DNA of 15,090 nucleotides, taken from assembly GCA_910577365.1 (NCBI GenBank), contig CAJTMU010000052.1, positions 1 through 15,090 of the forward strand, read 5' to 3'. The notes under the pieces are model-generated. The model ran no database searches and had not been told where the DNA came from. It saw only the letters and a program-made list of their open reading frames with translations. This document shows positions 13,457 to 15,090 of this stretch, one piece after another; the stretch's first letter is position 1, and each line of letters begins with the position of its first letter. A program made the translations under genes and the position numbers. Source of the DNA: an uncultured Oscillospiraceae bacterium. GTDB taxonomy: Bacteria > Bacillota > Clostridia > Oscillospirales > Ruminococcaceae.

Positions 13457-15090
13457 CTAATGCTGCTTTTCTTTAAAAATCAGCCTTGCCAGTTTGTTCA
13501 GTCCCAAAAGGCACAGCCATGCTCCGCTTACAAGCGAGAGCAGCAGAATAAATTCCGTCATATTTAGCGGCACGAGATAGAACAGCGATGGCAGCAGCAG
13601 AGCCGCACCTGAAAACAGCCCGATAAGTGCAATAAACATAACTCCACGCCGCTTATTAAACGGTCGGCAGATGCCGAAAAGCACTGCGAAGCTTACACAG
13701 CCTGTAAGCAGCGCGGCGATGGTTGAGGTGCTCTCCTGCGGCAGCTCAAAGATATATTGAAGCACCATGAGCGCACCGATTCCAAGCGCCACGGTAACAC
13801 CACCCGGGGCAGATTTTTTAAGCACATTTGACAGAAATCTTCCCTTAATGAGATTGTGATTAGGCTCAAGTGCAAGCAGAAAAGAGGGTATCCCGATGGT
13901 TATGCCGCTTATCAGCGTCATTTGAATGGGGCGGAACGGGTAGGCAAAGGGGAGTATCAGAAACAGCACGGCAAGCAGAAACGCGAAGATGGTTTTTACC
14001 AGAAACAGCGAGGCGGAGCGCTCTATATTGTTGATGGAACGCCGACCCTCTTCCACGGCGAGAGGCATGCATGCGAAATCCGAGTTCAGAAGCACAAGCT
14101 GCGATACGCTGCGTGCTGCATCGCTGCCCGACTGCATGGCGACCGAGCAGTCCGCTTCTTTTAGCGCCAGAACGTCGTTTACGCCGTCACCTGTCATTGC
14201 CACCGTATGACCATTCGCTTTAAGAGCTTTTATAAGCTCAAGCTTTCGTAACGGTGTTACACGACCAAAAACGGAATATTTTTCCGCCGCCTCCGCCAGC
14301 AGTTCGTCGGGGATTTGCGTAGCGTCAATGTATTTGCCCGTAAGCCCCGCTTTTTTGGCAACGTTGTATACCGTCACTGGATCGTCTCCTGAAATGACTT
14401 TCAGGGTAACTCCCTGTTTTCGGAAGTATTCCAGCGTCCGCGGAGCAGATTTGCGAATCTTGTCGGACAGCACTATAAGAGCCTTGGGGGATATCTTTTC
14501 AGGCAAAACCGCTCCGCTTAAATATTCTGGGCTGAACGCCAGCAGAAGCACTCTCATGCCTTTTTCGGAAAATTGTTTTATGGTAGGCACGATAGTATCA
14601 AGAGCGGTCTTGTCCAGTACAAAATCAGGCGCTCCGAGAATAAGCGTGCCGTACCCGTCAAACACCGCACCGCTCCACTTCCTTGCGGAAGAAAACGGAA
14701 CGGTTTTTACCGCTTTGAGGTCGGTTTGAGTATGGTATTTTTCTGCAATAGCTTTAAGTGTGGGATTGGGGTTTGATTCGCAGGAGGCGGCAGCACCAAG
14801 CGCCTTTTCGGCGTTAAAGCTTTTGTCAATGCGGATAAGTTCCGTGACTTCCATACATCCCTCGGTTATCGTTCCCGTTTTATCAAGACAAAGCACATCT
14901 ACCCGCGCCAAAGACTCCACACAATACAGATCCTGACAAAGCGTCTGCCTTTTCGCCAGCCGTATGGCGCTTACCGCAAGGGCTATGCTGGTGAGCAGTA
15001 CCAGACCCTCCGGTATCATTCCTATAAGCGCTGCTACGGTGCTGGTAACTCCCTCGGAAAGCTCCTGACCCGTTATATTCAGCGCCTTGT
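13457..15090 (-). CDS. P-type cation-transporting ATPase (CtpE/Exp7-like), N-terminus outside the window
   Basis: About 543 residues are visible. The frame is open to the right edge, so the Met at 15019 is internal (it is preceded in frame by AALIG), and the actuator domain and first membrane helices are missing. Visible in order: the M4 motif MIPEGL, the phosphorylation loop LCLDKTGTITEG (Asp46 counted from that Met), the nucleotide-domain element LILGAPDFVL, SGDDPVTV, the hinge MTGDGVNDVLALKEAD, SGSDAARSVSQ, then hydrophobic C-terminal helices with two polytopic blocks. IPEGL and the ALARVDVLCLDKTGT-like context fit the CtpE group, whose characterised members move calcium. The transported ion is inferred by family, not read from residues. 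Membrane protein using ATP. The stop lies 560 bp from the next gene, so it is not part of the dnaD operon. Confidence 0.9.
   Translation of the reverse strand, partial: KALNITGQELSEGVTSTVAALIGMIPEGLVLLTSIALAVSAIRLAKRQTLCQDLYCVESLARVDVLCLDKTGTITEGCMEVTELIRIDKSFNAEKALGAAASCESNPNPTLKAIAEKYHTQTDLKAVKTVPFSSARKWSGAVFDGYGTLILGAPDFVLDKTALDTIVPTIKQFSEKGMRVLLLAFSPEYLSGAVLPEKISPKALIVLSDKIRKSAPRTLEYFRKQGVTLKVISGDDPVTVYNVAKKAGLTGKYIDATQIPDELLAEAAEKYSVFGRVTPLRKLELIKALKANGHTVAMTGDGVNDVLALKEADCSVAMQSGSDAARSVSQLVLLNSDFACMPLAVEEGRRSINNIERSASLFLVKTIFAFLLAVLFLILPFAYPFRPIQMTLISGITIGIPSFLLALEPNHNLIKGRFLSNVLKKSAPGGVTVALGIGALMVLQYIFELPQESTSTIAALLTGCVSFAVLFGICRPFNKRRGVMFIALIGLFSGAALLLPSLFYLVPLNMTEFILLLSLVSGAWLCLLGLNKLARLIFKEKQH

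Noticed and set aside
13457..15019. P-type ATPase taken as complete from the Met at 15019
   Set aside because: The frame continues upstream to the window edge, and this Met belongs to the conserved IPEGL membrane motif in the middle of the protein.

Overview
The window most resembles a chromosome segment of an anaerobic Gram-positive bacterium of class Clostridia, probably Ruminococcus/Oscillospiraceae-like. The grounds are a DnaD-domain protein next to a DnaI/DnaC-type helicase loader (a Firmicutes arrangement), a pyrophosphate-type phosphofructokinase (common in anaerobes), strong AGGAGG-type ribosome binding sites, near-consensus TTGACA/TATAAT promoters, and moderate-GC genes separated by AT-rich, hairpin-laden spacers. 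This is inference from gene content; no taxonomic marker gene is present.

Left part, plus strand (1-4591). A 5'-truncated iron-sulfur flavoprotein/FMN-reductase-like gene is followed by about 570 bp without a gene. A perfect extended promoter (994-1022), overlapped by a small dyad, then begins a tight four-gene operon: two M42-family aminopeptidases, a GNAT-fold protein and a small predicted lipoprotein made almost entirely of about 20 octapeptide x-L-T-x-P-x-x-P repeats. Starts overlap the preceding stops (ATGCTTGA, GTGA), so the first three are probably translationally coupled.

Middle part, all genes on the minus strand from here on (4592-7970). The convergent gap 4592-4898 holds a 228-bp nested inverted repeat closed by a perfect 21-bp stem. 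It is followed by a methyltransferase-dut pair, then an AT-rich island: a GIY-YIG nuclease-like gene bracketed by two diverged direct copies of a roughly 100-bp element whose own ends are imperfect inverted repeats. The island abuts tRNA-Ala(GGC) and initiator tRNA-fMet(CAT), each identified base by base. A perfect promoter precedes tRNA-fMet and a 13-bp hairpin follows it.

Right part, minus strand (7971-12896). A probable operon runs dnaD-domain gene, dnaI/dnaC-like loader, phosphofructokinase, DUF5713-like gene, PPi-type phosphofructokinase, ending at a hairpin at 7935-7961. The two PFK paralogues differ at the residues that decide phosphoryl donor. A 560-bp hairpin-rich gap without a gene separates this from a P-type cation ATPase of the CtpE/Exp7 type, whose N-terminal part lies beyond the right edge.

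The points most worth following are the octapeptide-repeat lipoprotein in the peptidase operon, the repeat-flanked GIY-YIG gene beside the tRNAs, the nested palindromic element at 4662-4889, and the co-operonic PFK pair. No complete new defence or mobile system can be demonstrated from the sequence alone.
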